Shown here: positions 23,977-36,240 of the stretch, one piece after another
Numbering within the stretch: the first letter of the stretch is position 1
Layout: the number at the start of each line of letters is the position of its first letter
NCBI GenBank assembly: GCA_033239525.1
Contig: BSYO01000002.1
Span: forward strand, 17,084,626-17,148,625
Source: Nepenthes gracilis
Taxonomy: Eukaryota; Streptophyta; Magnoliopsida; Caryophyllales; Nepenthaceae
Direction: 5' to 3'
DNA: 64,000 bases
Notes under the pieces: model-generated
The model's input: only the letters and a program-made list of their open reading frames with translations
What the model was told of the DNA's origin: nothing
The model's database searches: none
Position numbers and translations under genes: made by a program

Positions 23977-23981
23977 ACTGG
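23977..23981. repeat. Target-site duplication ACTGG (pair with 33403-33407)
   Basis: ACTGG precedes the left LTR (TGTGACGGTCC) and recurs at 33403-33407 after the right LTR end (GGGCCGTTACA). The flanking host LTR then continues seamlessly (GGTTTTTACGCTCGAG). Confidence 0.95.
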
Positions 23982-25009
23982 TGTGACGGTCCGGACTTAA
24001 TTCCACGCATAAAGTCGCTGTCAAGTCTTAAAAGAGATAATAAATAAATATTAATGGGCATAAAAATTTTCATTTCTTTCTTAAACAGGATTGATTGAGG
24101 CCGAACTGCATGAGCTGGCCTTCTGATTTTAAATTTACACCAGGCCAGCCAACATTAAGGTTAGTCGGAACTGAAAGTCTGAGATGCTTACTAAACTTTT
24201 CAATATGAATAACCAAAAAGTAAATCAAGGAAACATACTAACAACATCCATAGAGTCTTAAATATCGGAATCATTTTACAAGTCATTCCAAAACATACAA
24301 GTCTTCCCAAAACATAAAAAGGAAAATAAATCAAGCTCTTCATTGATCAGCTCCGGTCATCTATATTGACTAGCTACTTCATATGGCCTTACTCAACTTC
24401 GTCATCCATAAGCCTTTCTTTATCTGAAAATAGCAAGAATGAGCCACAAAGCCCAGTAAGATACTCACATGCAGAAAACATTAACATATACATAAGCGGA
24501 ATCAAAATAGAGTTTATAACATAATTTAGCATACGAAAATCATCCTATCAAGACTTCTTTAGTTCGGAGTTTCCTTATTCTTTTTCTTCTTATCTTGTCT
24601 TCGGAAAACACATAAAAACCATTGAAAATTCTGATCATCTTTAGGGACCGAACGGGAGCGGACAACATTGAGGACGGGTTGTGTGTAACCCCACAACCTA
24701 AAGTCGTATCCTCTCATTATGCTCCCCGAGGCTGGAGGTAATGCCTTTAACCCAGCATACGGGGCCGTAGTCCAAAAGTCTTATGCCACCAAAAAGTTTC
24801 CTCCAGTGGCCCAGGAGGCAATCCTCGAGTGTCACTCCAATATCTTTCATCCATCTTTAACAGCAAGTTTAATGGAGACTCGGTTGATAGTTCATATTTT
24901 TTAATGGCCATCCTTCATAGTTCGAAATTCGTAGAGTTTCACTTGTTGTCCGGATTACATACATTTTTCTTGTTCTTATAGCCTTTAGAAGCTGGAGTCC
25001 ATTTTCCTT

Positions 25010-25350
25010 AAAATCGGAGGTCGTTTCAACAAAGTCGGGGTTCAAAAGCCGGAGTTCTTTTTCAAAAGCCGGAGTTCAAAAGTCAGAGTCCTTTTTCTAC
25101 GAAAGCCATAATCAGAAGCTGGAGTTCTAAATTCCATTAAAAACCGAAGCTCAAATAGCCGGAGTTCTTTAAAATCTGGAGTTCTGAAAACTGGAGTTCA
25201 CTTTCATTTAAAGTCTGAAGCTCTAAAAGTCGGAGTTCTTTAAAATTTGAAACCCTAAAATTTGGAGTTCTTTTTCTTTCAAAGTCTGAAGCTCTAAAAT
25301 CCGGAGTTCTTTTTCTTTTAAAATCCGAAGCTCTAAAAATCCGGAGTTCT
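25010..25350 (-). repeat. Leader minisatellite, reverse-complement CTCCGG type
   Basis: On the + strand this reads as repeated AAGCCGGAGTTCTTTTTC units, the reverse complement of the GAACTCCGGCTTT units at 6310-7230. It is downstream of the - strand TATA box, so it would be transcribed. The other LTR has the same array at 32035-32400. Confidence 0.82.
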
Positions 25351-25682
25351 TTTTCATTAAAAGTTAGATGTCTTTTCTACAATTATCAGAGTTCATAGAA
25401 TTTGACAAATAATCATATACTTCAAGCAAAATAAAATCTAACACCATGAATATCAGAGTTTATTTTAAACATGCGATTAAAAATGATAAATCACAAAAAC
25501 AGAACAAACATCATACATACATAATTTCATAAGAATATTATATACTTACGTAGCAAACATGCATAATCATGAACATTTAAAACAGGGGTGAGTATCTTGC
25601 CTAGGTTTCTTCTACTTCGCCTTGATCTTTTGTCCTCCCTTTACTAGAAATTTTATTGTATGCCTTTTTTTACTCCTCTAGT

Positions 25683-25694
25683 TCTTATTTATAG
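25683..25694 (-). promoter_or_regulatory. LTR TATA box
   Basis: CCTATAAATAAG on the - strand. The 5' LTR has the same motif at about 32717-32728. It corresponds to the TATA box of the family at 1-8100. Confidence 0.65.
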
Positions 25695-26421
25695 GCTTTA
25701 GGTTTGACCACTTTTATTAATGATTGGCAACATAGGGGGAATGGTTCATTATTAATCATTGGCAATACAGGGAAAATGTTTCTTATTTATTGCTCTACAT
25801 TTCCCAAAAAGTTTCATTATTAATTTTATCATTTATGGTTTTACATTTCCAAGGAGTTCATTAATTCCTAGTTAACTGAACTTAACGGGATTTAGATTTC
25901 TTAATTAATTTCCTAGTTAACTGAACTTAGCAAGATTTAGCTTTATCATGTAAACACATTCAATTCCTTCTACACGACTTCTGGTCAACACTTGTTGACT
26001 GGATTATCAACTTTAGTTTTTCCATAATTTGCTTCGGCCTCCAACACACAAATTCACCCCGGCCTTCAATGTCACTTCGGCCTCACTTCACACTCAATGC
26101 ACTCCGGCCTTTATGGAACAACTTCTGATTTCAAAACATGCTCCAAGGCCGGTTTCAATTTCATACCTTACGGCCTGTTTGGAAATTCGCCTCCAGGTCG
26201 ATTTGGATTTCATCATCAAGGCGCCGGATTTCTTCTCACAAGGCCGAACTTCTTTTCATCATGCAAGGGCCGGTTTTCTTTTCTTATTACCTTTTTCGGT
26301 CAACTGGCGTTGACCGGATTATAAGGACTTGATGATTGGAATTTACTATGTTCTAGAATCTGTGTCGTTACAATCTCCCCGACTTATAGAAATTTCATCC
26401 TCAAAATTTTAAATAAAATTA

Positions 26422-29400
26422 CTAACATCGAGAATATAAATAGGGGTATTTGTTCCGAATCTCTTCCTCTCGTTCCCAAGTTGCCTCTTCGGGTGTGTGA
26501 TTCTTCCAGAGCACCTTTATTAGAGCGATTGATTTGGTGCGTAGCCTCTGTTCCCTTCGATCCAAGATTTTCACTGGTTCTTCTACATAGGACATGTCCT
26601 TGTCAATTGTCAACGGTGCAAACTCAATTACATGAGTAGGATCATGGACATACTTCTGAAGCATTGATACATGAAATAAGTCATGTACTTCTGCCAAGTT
26701 TGGAGGTAGTGCAAGTCTGTAAGCTACTTCTCCGATCATTTCTAAAATTTCAAAAGGGTCAATAAATCGTGGCTTCAGCTTTCCTTTTACCCCGAATCTG
26801 TACTTCCCCTTGGATGGCGATACTTTTAGGAATACAAAATCGCCTTTTTTAAATTTTAATGCAGATCTCCTCCGGTCTGCATAGCTCTTTTGTCTGCTCT
26901 GGGCTACTCTGAGATTCTCATGTACTAACTTTATCTTTTCTACCGTCTCTTTAATAATATCTGGATCCAAAATCCTTTTATCTCCGTACTCCTCCCAGTG
27001 AATCGGTGATCTATATTCCTTCCATACAAGGGCTCAAAAGGGGCCATGCCTATGCTGGCCTAGTAACTATTATTATAAGAAAATTTCGCTAAGGGTAAGA
27101 AATTATCCCGAGTCCCTTTCATCTCTAAGACCGAGGCCCTCAACATATCCTCGAGGATTTGGATAGTCCGCTCTGACTAGCTGTTAGTTTGCAGATGAAA
27201 AGCGGTACAAAATTTTAATTCGGTACCCAATTCTTTATGGAGACTTTTCCAGAATCGTGAAACAAAACGAGGGTCTCTATCTGATACAATAGAGGCAGGC
27301 ACACCATGAAGCCTAACAACCTCGTTTACATACAGCTGGGCTAATTTTTCACGGGAGTATGTCATCCGGATTGCCAGAAAATGGGCTGACTTTGTTAGCC
27401 GATCAACAATAACCCAAATAGCATGAGGTTTCCTTGGCATCCTTGGCAGTCCAGTCACAAAAGTCCATGGCAATATCTTCTCATTTCCAGCCTGGAAACA
27501 GCATCGGTTGCAATAACCTAGACGGCTGCTTTCTTTCGGCCTTTACTTGTTGGCATATAAGGCACCTTTCCACGTAAGCTGCAATATCCCTTTTCATATT
27601 CCTCCACCAAAATATTTTCTTCAAATCCTAGTACATCTTATTGGCTCCTGGGTGGATCGTATACCTGGATCGATGGGCTTCCTTAAAAATTTTCTCCTTC
27701 AATTCTTTGTTGTCCGGCACACACAACTGATTCCTAAATCTTAATGCTCCATCCGGCTTAACATGAAAATCACTTTGGGATTCTTTGTCCAGCTCACTCA
27801 TGATTTTTACAAGGAAAGAATCATTCGCCTGACATCCCTTTACCTCATTTATCACCTCTGGCTGGACTTGAAGGTACGCCAAAATCATCTGCTTTTCTTG
27901 CACATAACGCTGGACATCATAGTACATGAAACAGTCCAGCATCTCCATTTGTTTGACTTGCATTCAAGCCAAAATACCAGGTTGCCAACTTAGTGCATCG
28001 GCGATTACATTGGCCTTTCTTGGTTCGTACTGGATTTCGCAGTCATAGTCCTTCAGGAATTCAATCCACCTTCTCTGCCTCATGTTCAGTTCTTTCTCGG
28101 AGAATAAATACTTTAGACTCTTATGATCGGAGTAGACCAAGAATCTCTCACCATACATGTAATGCCTCCAGATTTTCAATGCAAACACTACTGCGGCCAA
28201 TTCCAGATCGTGAGTTGGGTAATTCCTTTCATGATCCTTCAATTGTCACGAGCCATAGGCAATTACCCTTTCGTGTTGCATTAAAACACAGCTAACCCAA
28301 TCTTTGATGCATTGAAATAAACAATCAGTCCTCCTAATCCATTTGGAATCGTCAGGATCGGAGCAGAAGTTAACCGGTCTTTAAGTGTCTGAAAACTCCC
28401 TTCACAATCATTGATCCACTCAAACTTGGCATCCTTTTTTATTAATTGCGTGAGTGGTAGAGTGATTTGGGAGAAGTTTTTCACAAACCATCTATAATAT
28501 CCAGCCAAGCCTAAGAAGCTCCGTACTTCGGTTACAGAGGTTAGCCGATTCCACTTTACCATTGCTTCCAGTTTCTTAGGATCGACGGAAATCCCTTCTT
28601 TGGAGATGACGTGTCCAAGGAATCCCACTTCTTCTAACCAAAATTTACACTTTTTCAATTTGGCGAATAACTGGTGCTCCCTAAGGATCCGGAGTGTAGT
28701 TCGTAAATGCTCCTCATGTTCCTCCTTGCTTTTCGAATACACAGGGATGTCGTCAATAAAGACGATCACAAATTTGTCCAGGTATGGTTGAAATATTCGG
28801 TTCATCAAGTCCATAAAGACAGTCGAAGCATTAGTCAACCCAAAAGGAATCACTACAAATTCATAGTGCCTATATCTAGTCCGGAACGCCGTCTTTGCTA
28901 TATCCTCCTTTTTTATTCGAAGCTGATGATATCCAGATCTAAGATTGATTTTTGAAAATACGCAAGCTCCTTGTAATTGGTCAAGGAGGTCATCAATCCT
29001 TGGCAGATGATATTTGTTCTTAGTGGTAATTTTATTCAGTTCACGATAATCCACACATAATCTCATGGTCTCGTCCTTCTTTCTTACAAAGAGAACCGGT
29101 GCTATCCATGGTGACACACTCGGCTGAATGAAACCCTTATCTAATAATTCCTGTAGTTGCTGTTTCAATTCTTTGAGTTCGGCCGGTGCCATCCGATATG
29201 GTGCTTTGGATATTAGTGCTGAGCCTGGCATCAATTCTACTCCAAATTCCAACTCTCGCTGGGGTGGCAATCCAGGTAATTCATCAGGGAATATGCTTCG
29301 AATTCCCGCACCACAGGAATATCTTTGGCCAGAGATTCTTGACCTTCAGTAGTCACACTAGCGAAGGCTAGATAAGCTTGACACCCATTGCCAATCAAGT

Positions 29401-29860
29401 GCCTGGCTTGAAGGGCTGAAATGAAGCAAGATGTTTCTTTACGCCGGACTCCTTGAATATAGAAAGGCTTGTTTCCAGGGATGGCGAATTCTACTCTTTT
29501 TCAAAAATAATCAATTTTGGCATGATATCTGGCTAGCCAATCCATTCCCAAGATTGCATCGAAGTCATTCATTTCTAGCAAAACCAGATTAACAGGTATC
29601 ATGTATTCATTTAATTCTATCGGACACTGTGAATATACTACATTTAAAATTACGGACGACCCTGTGGGTGAGGCGACCATCAGTGGGCAGCCAAGAACTT
29701 GAGGAAGGGTCGTAAGATACTTCGAAAATTCATGGGAGACAAATGAGTGAGTAAATCCTAAGTCAAAGAGCACATGACTAGAAGTGCCACAGATAGAAAG
29801 TGTACCTTCGACAACCTCCATAGAGGTTTCAGCCTCCCTTGCAGAAACGGCAAACACCTT
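26422..29860 (-). pseudogene. pol remnant of the nested element
   Basis: Read right to left: protease (29501-29860), whose site reads DLGFTHS instead of DSGSTHS; RT (about 28500-29310) with [10 protein letters not shown]; RNase H (27964-28340); integrase (about 26660-27760) with SDRDPRF; and a chromodomain ending at 26422 (EATWEREEEIRNKYP). Breaks include a frameshift near 28290, a stop between RNase H and integrase near 27963, a frameshift at the start of the integrase core near 27473, and a stop near 27177. The chromodomain is uninterrupted, unlike the copy at 4990-5160. The gene order, and the sequence over long stretches, are nearly the same as in 1741-5170. Confidence 0.93.
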
Positions 29861-29899
29861 AGCTGGAATAGGAGACTTAAATCCTGGGGCTTGTTTGGC

Positions 29900-30821
29900 G
29901 AGTGGGCAATCTCTGATCATGTGTCTAGTCTGGCCACAATTATAACAAACCTCCAGCTTCTTTAGCAGGGCTTCCCTTCATGTGATCTCCCGCAATGATC
30001 ACATGCATTCTTAGCCGGAGTTTGGGAAATCTGTACGGATCGGTTCTGCTCCGCATTGGACCTCGATGGTCTTGCTTTCTTAGAAGGGCTTCCAGCAGCA
30101 CTGGCCCTTGAAGTCTGACTAAAAGTCCTTTGCCTGAGCAATGCTCCTCTCTCCAGCTCCTTCTCATAGATAACAGCCTTCTCGAGCACCTCTCCATATG
30201 TCGCCAATGTCAGAGTTGAAAGATACTCCTAATATCATCTATTAATCCCTGAAAGAACCTCCTAGCCTTCCTCTCTTGGTCTTCCACCATATAAGGAGCA
30301 TATCGAGATAACTATGTAAACTTTGCATCGTACTCCGTCACAGAGCGAGTACCCTGCCTTAGGTGAAGGAATTCATCCTCCTTCTATCCACGAAGATTAG
30401 CAGGAAATATTTCTCCAAAAACCACTGCTTCAAATATTTCCCAACTAATATCCCGATCTCGCAAATTGAAAACTCTTTTCTGCATTTCCCACCAGTGGTG
30501 GGCCTCACTCGTCAACTTATGGGTGGCATAAAGAACTATGTCCCCAGCAGGACACTTAATTATCGTAAACACCTTTCTTCAGTCGTTGGATCCATTGTCT
30601 ACCTTCAACGGATCGAGTTCCCCCGAGAATTCAGGAACTCGCTCGTTGGTAAAACGATCATAGACAGACCTCTCTTAAGGAACCGGAATTGGGGTGGTCA
30701 TTGGAGTTGGTGGAGCCAAAGCTTCTATGACTTCAGCCATCCGGTCTAGCAGGTTTAAGTATATTGCCTCCCTATCCGAAGTGTTGTTAGTCCGTCCGGT
30801 TCACCTTCCTCTGTTAGACAT
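29900..30821 (-). pseudogene. gag remnant of the nested element
   Basis: The start is the ATG at 30821 (MSNRGR), the same start as at 759 on the + strand. Early stops occur in the N-terminal arm, including one straight after MSNRGR. The core reads EAHHWWEMQKRVFN to FPANLRG, then a UAG at 30384-30386, then KEDEFLHLRQGTRS. The C-terminus carries CDHCGRSHEGKPC and a damaged zinc knuckle (CYNCGQTRHMIRDC, with the Gly before His changed) near 29907-29947. The UAG aligns exactly with 1201-1203 and 14533-14535. Confidence 0.88.
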
Positions 30822-30999
30822 GACTTCAGTGATGACATTGATTTCTGAAAGAACATTTTCGTCAGTCAACTAGCCAAGGGTGGCTATCACAATTTACTCC
30901 ATCTAGAGCATAAGTAAAACCAACCCCCCTTTTTCTGTAAGTAATCCTGTCCTAAGTTTTCGTGTTGATTTAAATTAACCTAAAGCATCTCAGTTTTCT

Positions 31000-31010
31000 C
31001 TCTGATACCA
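31000..31010 (-). other. Primer-binding site (initiator tRNA-Met type)
   Basis: TGGTATCAGAG on the - strand, two bases from the 5' LTR end at 31013; identical to the PBS at 21819-21829. Confidence 0.9.
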
Positions 31011-31012
31011 AC

Positions 31013-33402
31013 TGTGACGATTTGGACTTAATTTCACACATAAAGTCGCCGTCAAGTCTTAAAAGAGATAATAAATAAATATTAATGGACATAAAATTTT
31101 TCTTTTCTTTCTTACACAGGATTGATTGAGGTCGAACTGCATGAGCTGGCCTTCTGATTTTAAATTTCACAACAGGCCAGCCAACATTAAGGTTAGCAGG
31201 ACCTGAAAGTCTGAGATGCTTACTAAACTTTTCAATATCAATAACCAAAAAGAAAATCAAGGAAACATACTAACAACATCCATAGAGTCTTAAACAGCGA
31301 AATTATTTTATAAGTCTTCCCAAAACATACAAGTCTTCCCAAAACATAAAAAGGAAAATAAATCAAGCTCTTCATTAATCAGCCCCGGTCATCTATATCG
31401 ACTAGCTACTTCATATGGCCTTACTCAACTTCGTCCTCCATAAGCCTTTCTTCATCTGAAAATAGCAAGAATGAGCCACAAAGCCCAGCAAGATACTCAC
31501 ATGCAGAAAACATAAACATGTACATTAGTGGAATCGAAACAGAGTTTATAACATAATTTAGCGTACGAAAATCATCCTATCAAGACTTCTTTAGTTCGGA
31601 GTTTCCTTATTCTTTTTTTTTTCTTATCTTGTCTTCGAAAAACACATAAAAACCATTGAAAATTCTTATCATCTTTAGGGACCGGACGAGAGCCGACAAT
31701 ATCAAGGACGGGTTGTGTGTAACCCCACAACCTAAAGCCGTATCCTCTCATTATGCTCCCCGAGGCTGGAGGTAATGCCTTTAACCGGCATACAGGGCCG
31801 TAGTCCAAAAGTCTTATGCCACCAAAAAGTTTCCTCCCGTGGCCCAGGAGGCAATCCTCGAGTGTCACTCCAATATCCTTCATCCATCTTTAACAGCAAG
31901 TTTAATGGAGACTTGGTTCATAGTTCATATCTTTTAATGGCCACCCTTCATAGTTCGAAAGTCATAGAGTTCCACTTGCTGTCCGGATTACATACATTTT
32001 TCTTGTTCTTATATCCTTTAGAAGCCGGAGTCCATTTTCCTTAAAACCGGAGATATTTTCAACAAAACTGGGGTTCAAAAGCCGGAGTTCTTTTTCAAAA
32101 GCCAGAGTTCAAAAGCTGGAGTCCTTTTTCTACGAAAGCCGTAATCAGAAGCCGGAGTTCTAAATTCCATTAAAAACCGAAGCTCAAATAGCCGGAGTTC
32201 TTTAAAATCCAGAGTTTTGAAAACCGGAGTTTATTTCTATTTAAAGTCCGAAGCTCTAAAAGTCGAAGTTCTTTAAAATCCGAAACCCTAAAATCCGGAG
32301 TTCTTTTTCTTTCAAAGTCCGAAGTTCTAAAATCCGGAGTTCTTTTTCTTTTAAAATCCGAAGCTCTAAAAATCCGGAGTTCTTTTTCATTAAAAGTTAG
32401 AAGTCTTTTCTGCAATTATCAAAGTTTATAGAATTTGATAAATAATCATATACTTCAAGCAAAATAAAATCTAACACCATGAATATCAAAGTTTCTTTTA
32501 AACATACGATTAAGAATGATAAATCACAAAAACAGAACAAACATCATACATACATAATTTCATAAGAATATCATATACTTACGTAGCAAACATGCATAAT
32601 CATGAACATTTAAAACAGGGGTGAGTATCTTGCCTGGGTTTCTTTTACTTTGCCTTAATCTTTTGTCCTCCCTTTACTAGAAATTCTATTGCATGCATTT
32701 TTCTTACTCCTCTAGTTCTTATTTATAGGCCTTAGGTTTGACTACTATTATTAATGATTGGCAACATAGGGGGAATATTTCATTATCAATGATTGGCAAT
32801 ACAAGGGAAATGTTTCTTATTTATGGCTCTATATTTCCCAAAAAGTTCCCTTATTAATTTGATCATTTATGGTTTTACATTTCGAAGGAGTTCATTAATT
32901 CCTAGTTAACTGAACTTAACAGGATTTTGATTTCTTAATTAAATTTCTTGTTAACTGAACTTAACAGGATTTAGCTTTATCATGTAAACACATTCAATTC
33001 CTTCAACATGACTTCCGGTCAACACATGTTGACCGGATTATCAACTTCGACCCATAATCTGCTCCGGCCTCCAACCCACAAAGTCACTCCGGCCTTCAAT
33101 GTCACTTCGGCCTCACTTCACACACAATGCACTCTGGCCTTTATAGAACAATTTCTGATTTCAAAACATGCTCCAAGGCCGGTTTCAATTTCATACCTTA
33201 CGGCCGGTTTGGAAATTCATCTCCAGGTCGATTTGGATTTCATCATCAAGGGGCTGACTTTCTTCTCACAAGGCCGGAATTCTTTTCATCATGCAAGGGC
33301 CAGTTTTCTTTTCTTATTACCTTTTTCGGTCAACTGGCGTTGACCGGATTATAAGGACTTGATGACTGAAATTTCCTATATTCTAGAATCTGGGCCGTTA
33401 CA
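31013..33402 (-). repeat. 5' LTR of the nested element, 2390 bp
   Basis: Same content and order as 23982-26372, with a TATA box at about 32717-32728 (-), the CTCCGG array at 32035-32400 and the hairpin at 31749-31777. It ends at the duplication ACTGG. Confidence 0.94.
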
Positions 33403-33407
33403 ACTGG

Positions 33408-33595
33408 TTTTTACGCTCGAGCGGAGCTCGAGTGCGCGGCATGCCCAACTTGTTGGCAGCGCTTCGACAACAAAATCCTAAGATTTTTCACCTAGTTTCT
33501 TCCTATGCTAATATTTAACCGTCTAATAAGTTTAGTATTATTTTTGTTGTGTTGATTGCCTCATGTTAATTATATTTTAGACTCGGAACCTCACA
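33408..33595 (-). repeat. 5' LTR of the gag-deleted element, second part
   Basis: Continuation of 21832-23981 after the nested insertion. It matches the end of the other LTR (17790-17975), from TTTTTACGCTCGAGCGGAG to GGAACCTCACA, and is followed by TGATA. Confidence 0.93.
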
Positions 33596-34440
33596 TGATA
33601 TGACCCCATATATTAGGTTGAAGGTATACCGCTTGTCACGGGGTGTTAAATTGCTTGGTTTTATGCTTTATAATGTATAGAAACAAACATATTCCTTTCC
33701 TCGTTCTCCTATGCCATTAGTCAGTAAGGTTTATTTGCCCTGGTTTGTAAAGATTAAGAAATTTATGTATATTTTGAAACCCTAAGAGAAAAAATAAAAT
33801 ATGAATAGTTATTTATATTTCGAAAACGTATTTGCTTATGTTTCATGTTATGCATTATATATCATGCTCCTATTTCCTTCCCTATTCTATTTGAATATTT
33901 TGTAAGTTATTTTTTATTATATTACACTTACTGAGCATTTGGCTCATTCCTTACAACTTTTCCTTACCTTCAGATGATTACAAATTTATACCCGATAAGG
34001 TGGATATGAGATTAGAAGATGGCTAAGCTCGGGACCTAGAAGATCATATTGAGGATTTATATTTTGTTGTTTTGTATACATTATGGAGAATTTGTATATA
34101 TAGTTTAGTGGGGTTTGTTGATGTATATTGTATACACATGACGGATGATCTGATAGTATAGTCTGCTGTGTATAGATATCTATTTATACTTTCACAGGTT
34201 TTTATGGTATGTATTAGGTACCTAGTAGCATTTCTCCATGTCCGATATTATATTTGGATACACAATGTTGGAGCCATGAACTTAATTGTGGTATTTGGAT
34301 CCTATGATAATTGTTGTTTTGCGTGATGAATGCGAGAGCATTTTTATGGATTTTATGTTATGAATAAATTATATAGGTTTTTATATAGTCTGATGGCCAT
34401 ATTACAGGTGGAACCTTGCCGGTTTCTAGTTTGAATATGG
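33596..34440 (+). repeat. LTR of the older + strand element, right part
   Basis: Resumes the LTR begun at 14944 after the TGATA duplication. It contains a TTACTGAGCATTTGGCTCATTC motif and a CAGATGATTACAAATT region typical of the downstream part of these LTRs. I cannot place the true LTR end; 34440 is where the text changes character, so the boundary is approximate. Confidence 0.55.
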
Positions 34441-36240
34441 TTCATCATAGTAAAGAGGGAGAATTAGATGAAAATAGAACCGAAACCAGAGTCTGGAGAA
34501 GACTCGGTTGGTAGCTCAACTTCAAAGTTAAATTAAAAATATTTTCATGCAAGAACTCCTCTCCCTCTTTGATTTGTTGTTAAATTTTTGATCTTATCTT
34601 GAAGTATTTTTGGTCCAATACCTAAAACCCTCACTAAATTCATGCTTGAATGAACAAAGTTCAGCCACATGTCAAATGAGATTCTGTAATTAAATTCTAC
34701 CGGACCATGCTAATGTTCGAATTTTTACATACTTTATTTGATTGATTCATGCTATGAAATGTTTACGGAATATACTTTACAATGTTAGCTAAATCACCAT
34801 ATTTTTGTTCTGGAATAATCATTGCCCTTACCATACTAGAATAGCAAAAATTTAGAAACATGCATCATAAAGTTAGTTCTACAACCTGTTCTTATGCTTG
34901 TTAATATGCTAACTTCTACATACTGTTAATGGCTGATTTATCCCATGACAATTTTAGTTAAGAAACTTTAATATGTTGGATAAATCACTATATTTTTATT
35001 TTGGAATAATTCTCATGAATTAGGCCGGTTCAAGGAGTTCAATGTTGACTGGCAGTTTGAACCGAGAAAATCAAGGGCTTGCTATTGGTGTTGATTTTCT
35101 TCACGTTTTTGATCAAGCTCTAAAAAAATTAATATAGGAACTCTAGTGAACCCTCTAAGATGTCATGAAGTTGGTGTAAAAATATCTCTTAAAAATCTAA
35201 TTTGTTCAGACTTGAAAAAATTAAATATTACTAAGCCAGCCAGTTGCACCAGAATGCTGAATTTGGCATCAAAATCAATATGTAACTTTGAACCAGGCAA
35301 GAATAAAATTGGAAAATTTATTTCAACCGGTCCAAAATTATGTACTAATTTTAGAAATATATGGAAAGTAAATTTTTATAGTGATTTAATCACTGAACCG
35401 AACCCAAAATAACAATTGAACCAACCTCTGTATACTGATACTGAAATTGGCTGTTTGGGAAAATCAAGCCCAACTGGCCTTTATCCGACCACCAAACCAA
35501 CTCAAAATTGGTTACCTATTACTTAAGACTCCTATTAAGATTATGTAAAATTAGCTTATGAAAATGGATTGAAGGGACCATTAAATAGGATCCCCAAATG
35601 AGCAACAAAACCCACCCCTGCATCCTTGCTGATGCTGATGCAAATCTTGTAGTCCACTTTGGTGGACTAACTAGACATGAACCGGTTGAACTAGCAGCCA
35701 ACCCAAACCAGTCATCTAGTACTAAGTCTAATATATCACCATGTAAAACGATTTTTGAAAATACATTGATTTGTTCACTGAATTGGCCCTAGAATTAAAA
35801 TTTGTCACTAAACTGGTTGATTTACACTTAATTGCCTATTTTGTTAATTTAGTGTGAACCAGCTAGGAAATTATTGGTAAACAGACTATATATGGTATGT
35901 TAAATCAGTAAACAAGCTATACACCATGTAAATGATTGGCCATTATAAGAACCGGATTTAAAGATTATAAATGAACTAGTTTCTAATGAACCAGTTAATT
36001 TAGTAAGTGAATCGGTTTATGTATAATTCCTTAAAATGATGAACTGGCAACTTATTATATGGATAATTACGAACTGACTCACGTGATATAATCAAAAAAA
36101 TATTATGAAAATCCTAACTGATTCATAAACCAGATTTGTAATAAAACTGGTTAAAGAGATAAAATGGAATCAAACTGGTTAGTGCATCAGTAAATTATGA
36201 AATTTATGGACCGAAAATCAAATAATATGTTGTCTAAAAG
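34441..36240. other. AT-rich stretch without recognisable genes
   Basis: No coding similarity is visible. An 88-codon reading frame at 35146-35412 (+) and shorter ones are not recognisable and look fortuitous. Words such as AACCGGTT, AACTGGTT and AACCAGT recur many times across the block, like a decayed short-period repeat. This may be the upstream part of the LTR fragment that follows. Confidence 0.45.

Larger units (their letters stand above)
21832..23981 (-). repeat. 5' LTR of the gag-deleted element, first part
   Basis: Begins (on +) TGTGACGATCC next to the PBS and parallels 15759-17800. It carries the - strand TATA box at 23770-23776 and a tandemly expanded CTCGAG block (23783-23976), in which a unit containing CAGCAGGTGGCGGAGCTACTGG recurs about three times. 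A nested element interrupts it after the duplication ACTGG. Confidence 0.92.
23982..26372 (-). repeat. 3' LTR of the nested element, 2391 bp
   Basis: Starts (on +) TGTGACGGTCC and ends GTCGTTACA at 26372, next to the polypurine tract (ATCTCCCCGACTTATAG). It holds a - strand TATA box near 25683-25694, the CTCCGG array in reverse complement (25010-25350) and the conserved hairpin at 24715-24743. Confidence 0.94.
23982..33402 (-). mobile_element. Complete nested Tekay-like element, 9421 bp
   Basis: A full structure on the - strand: 5' LTR 31013-33402, PBS 31000-31010, gag from 30821, pol to 26422, polypurine tract, 3' LTR 23982-26372, and ACTGG duplications on both sides. The two LTRs are the same length to within one base (2390 and 2391). 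By eye there are about 15 differences in their first 200 bases, mostly transitions, so the insertion is not recent. Proteins are very close to those of the element at 1-8100, and the LTRs are related to that family. Confidence 0.96.
15759..33595 (-). mobile_element. Tekay-like element with gag mostly deleted, split by a nested insertion
   Basis: On the - strand the element has a 5' LTR (21832-23981 plus 33408-33595), a PBS at 21819-21829, a short gag stub, pol, and a 3' LTR (15759-17975). It is bounded by TGATA duplications. Removing the nested 9.4-kb element restores a contiguous right LTR of about 2.3 kb. The internal region is only about 3.86 kb, against about 4.6 kb in the other two Tekay-like elements, and the shortfall maps to gag. 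The element was inserted into an older LTR (14944-15758 / 33596 onward). Confidence 0.93.

Noticed and set aside
35146..35412. 88-codon + strand frame as a gene
   Set aside because: No recognisable family, no supporting context, and it lies in AT-rich debris where frames of this size are expected by chance.
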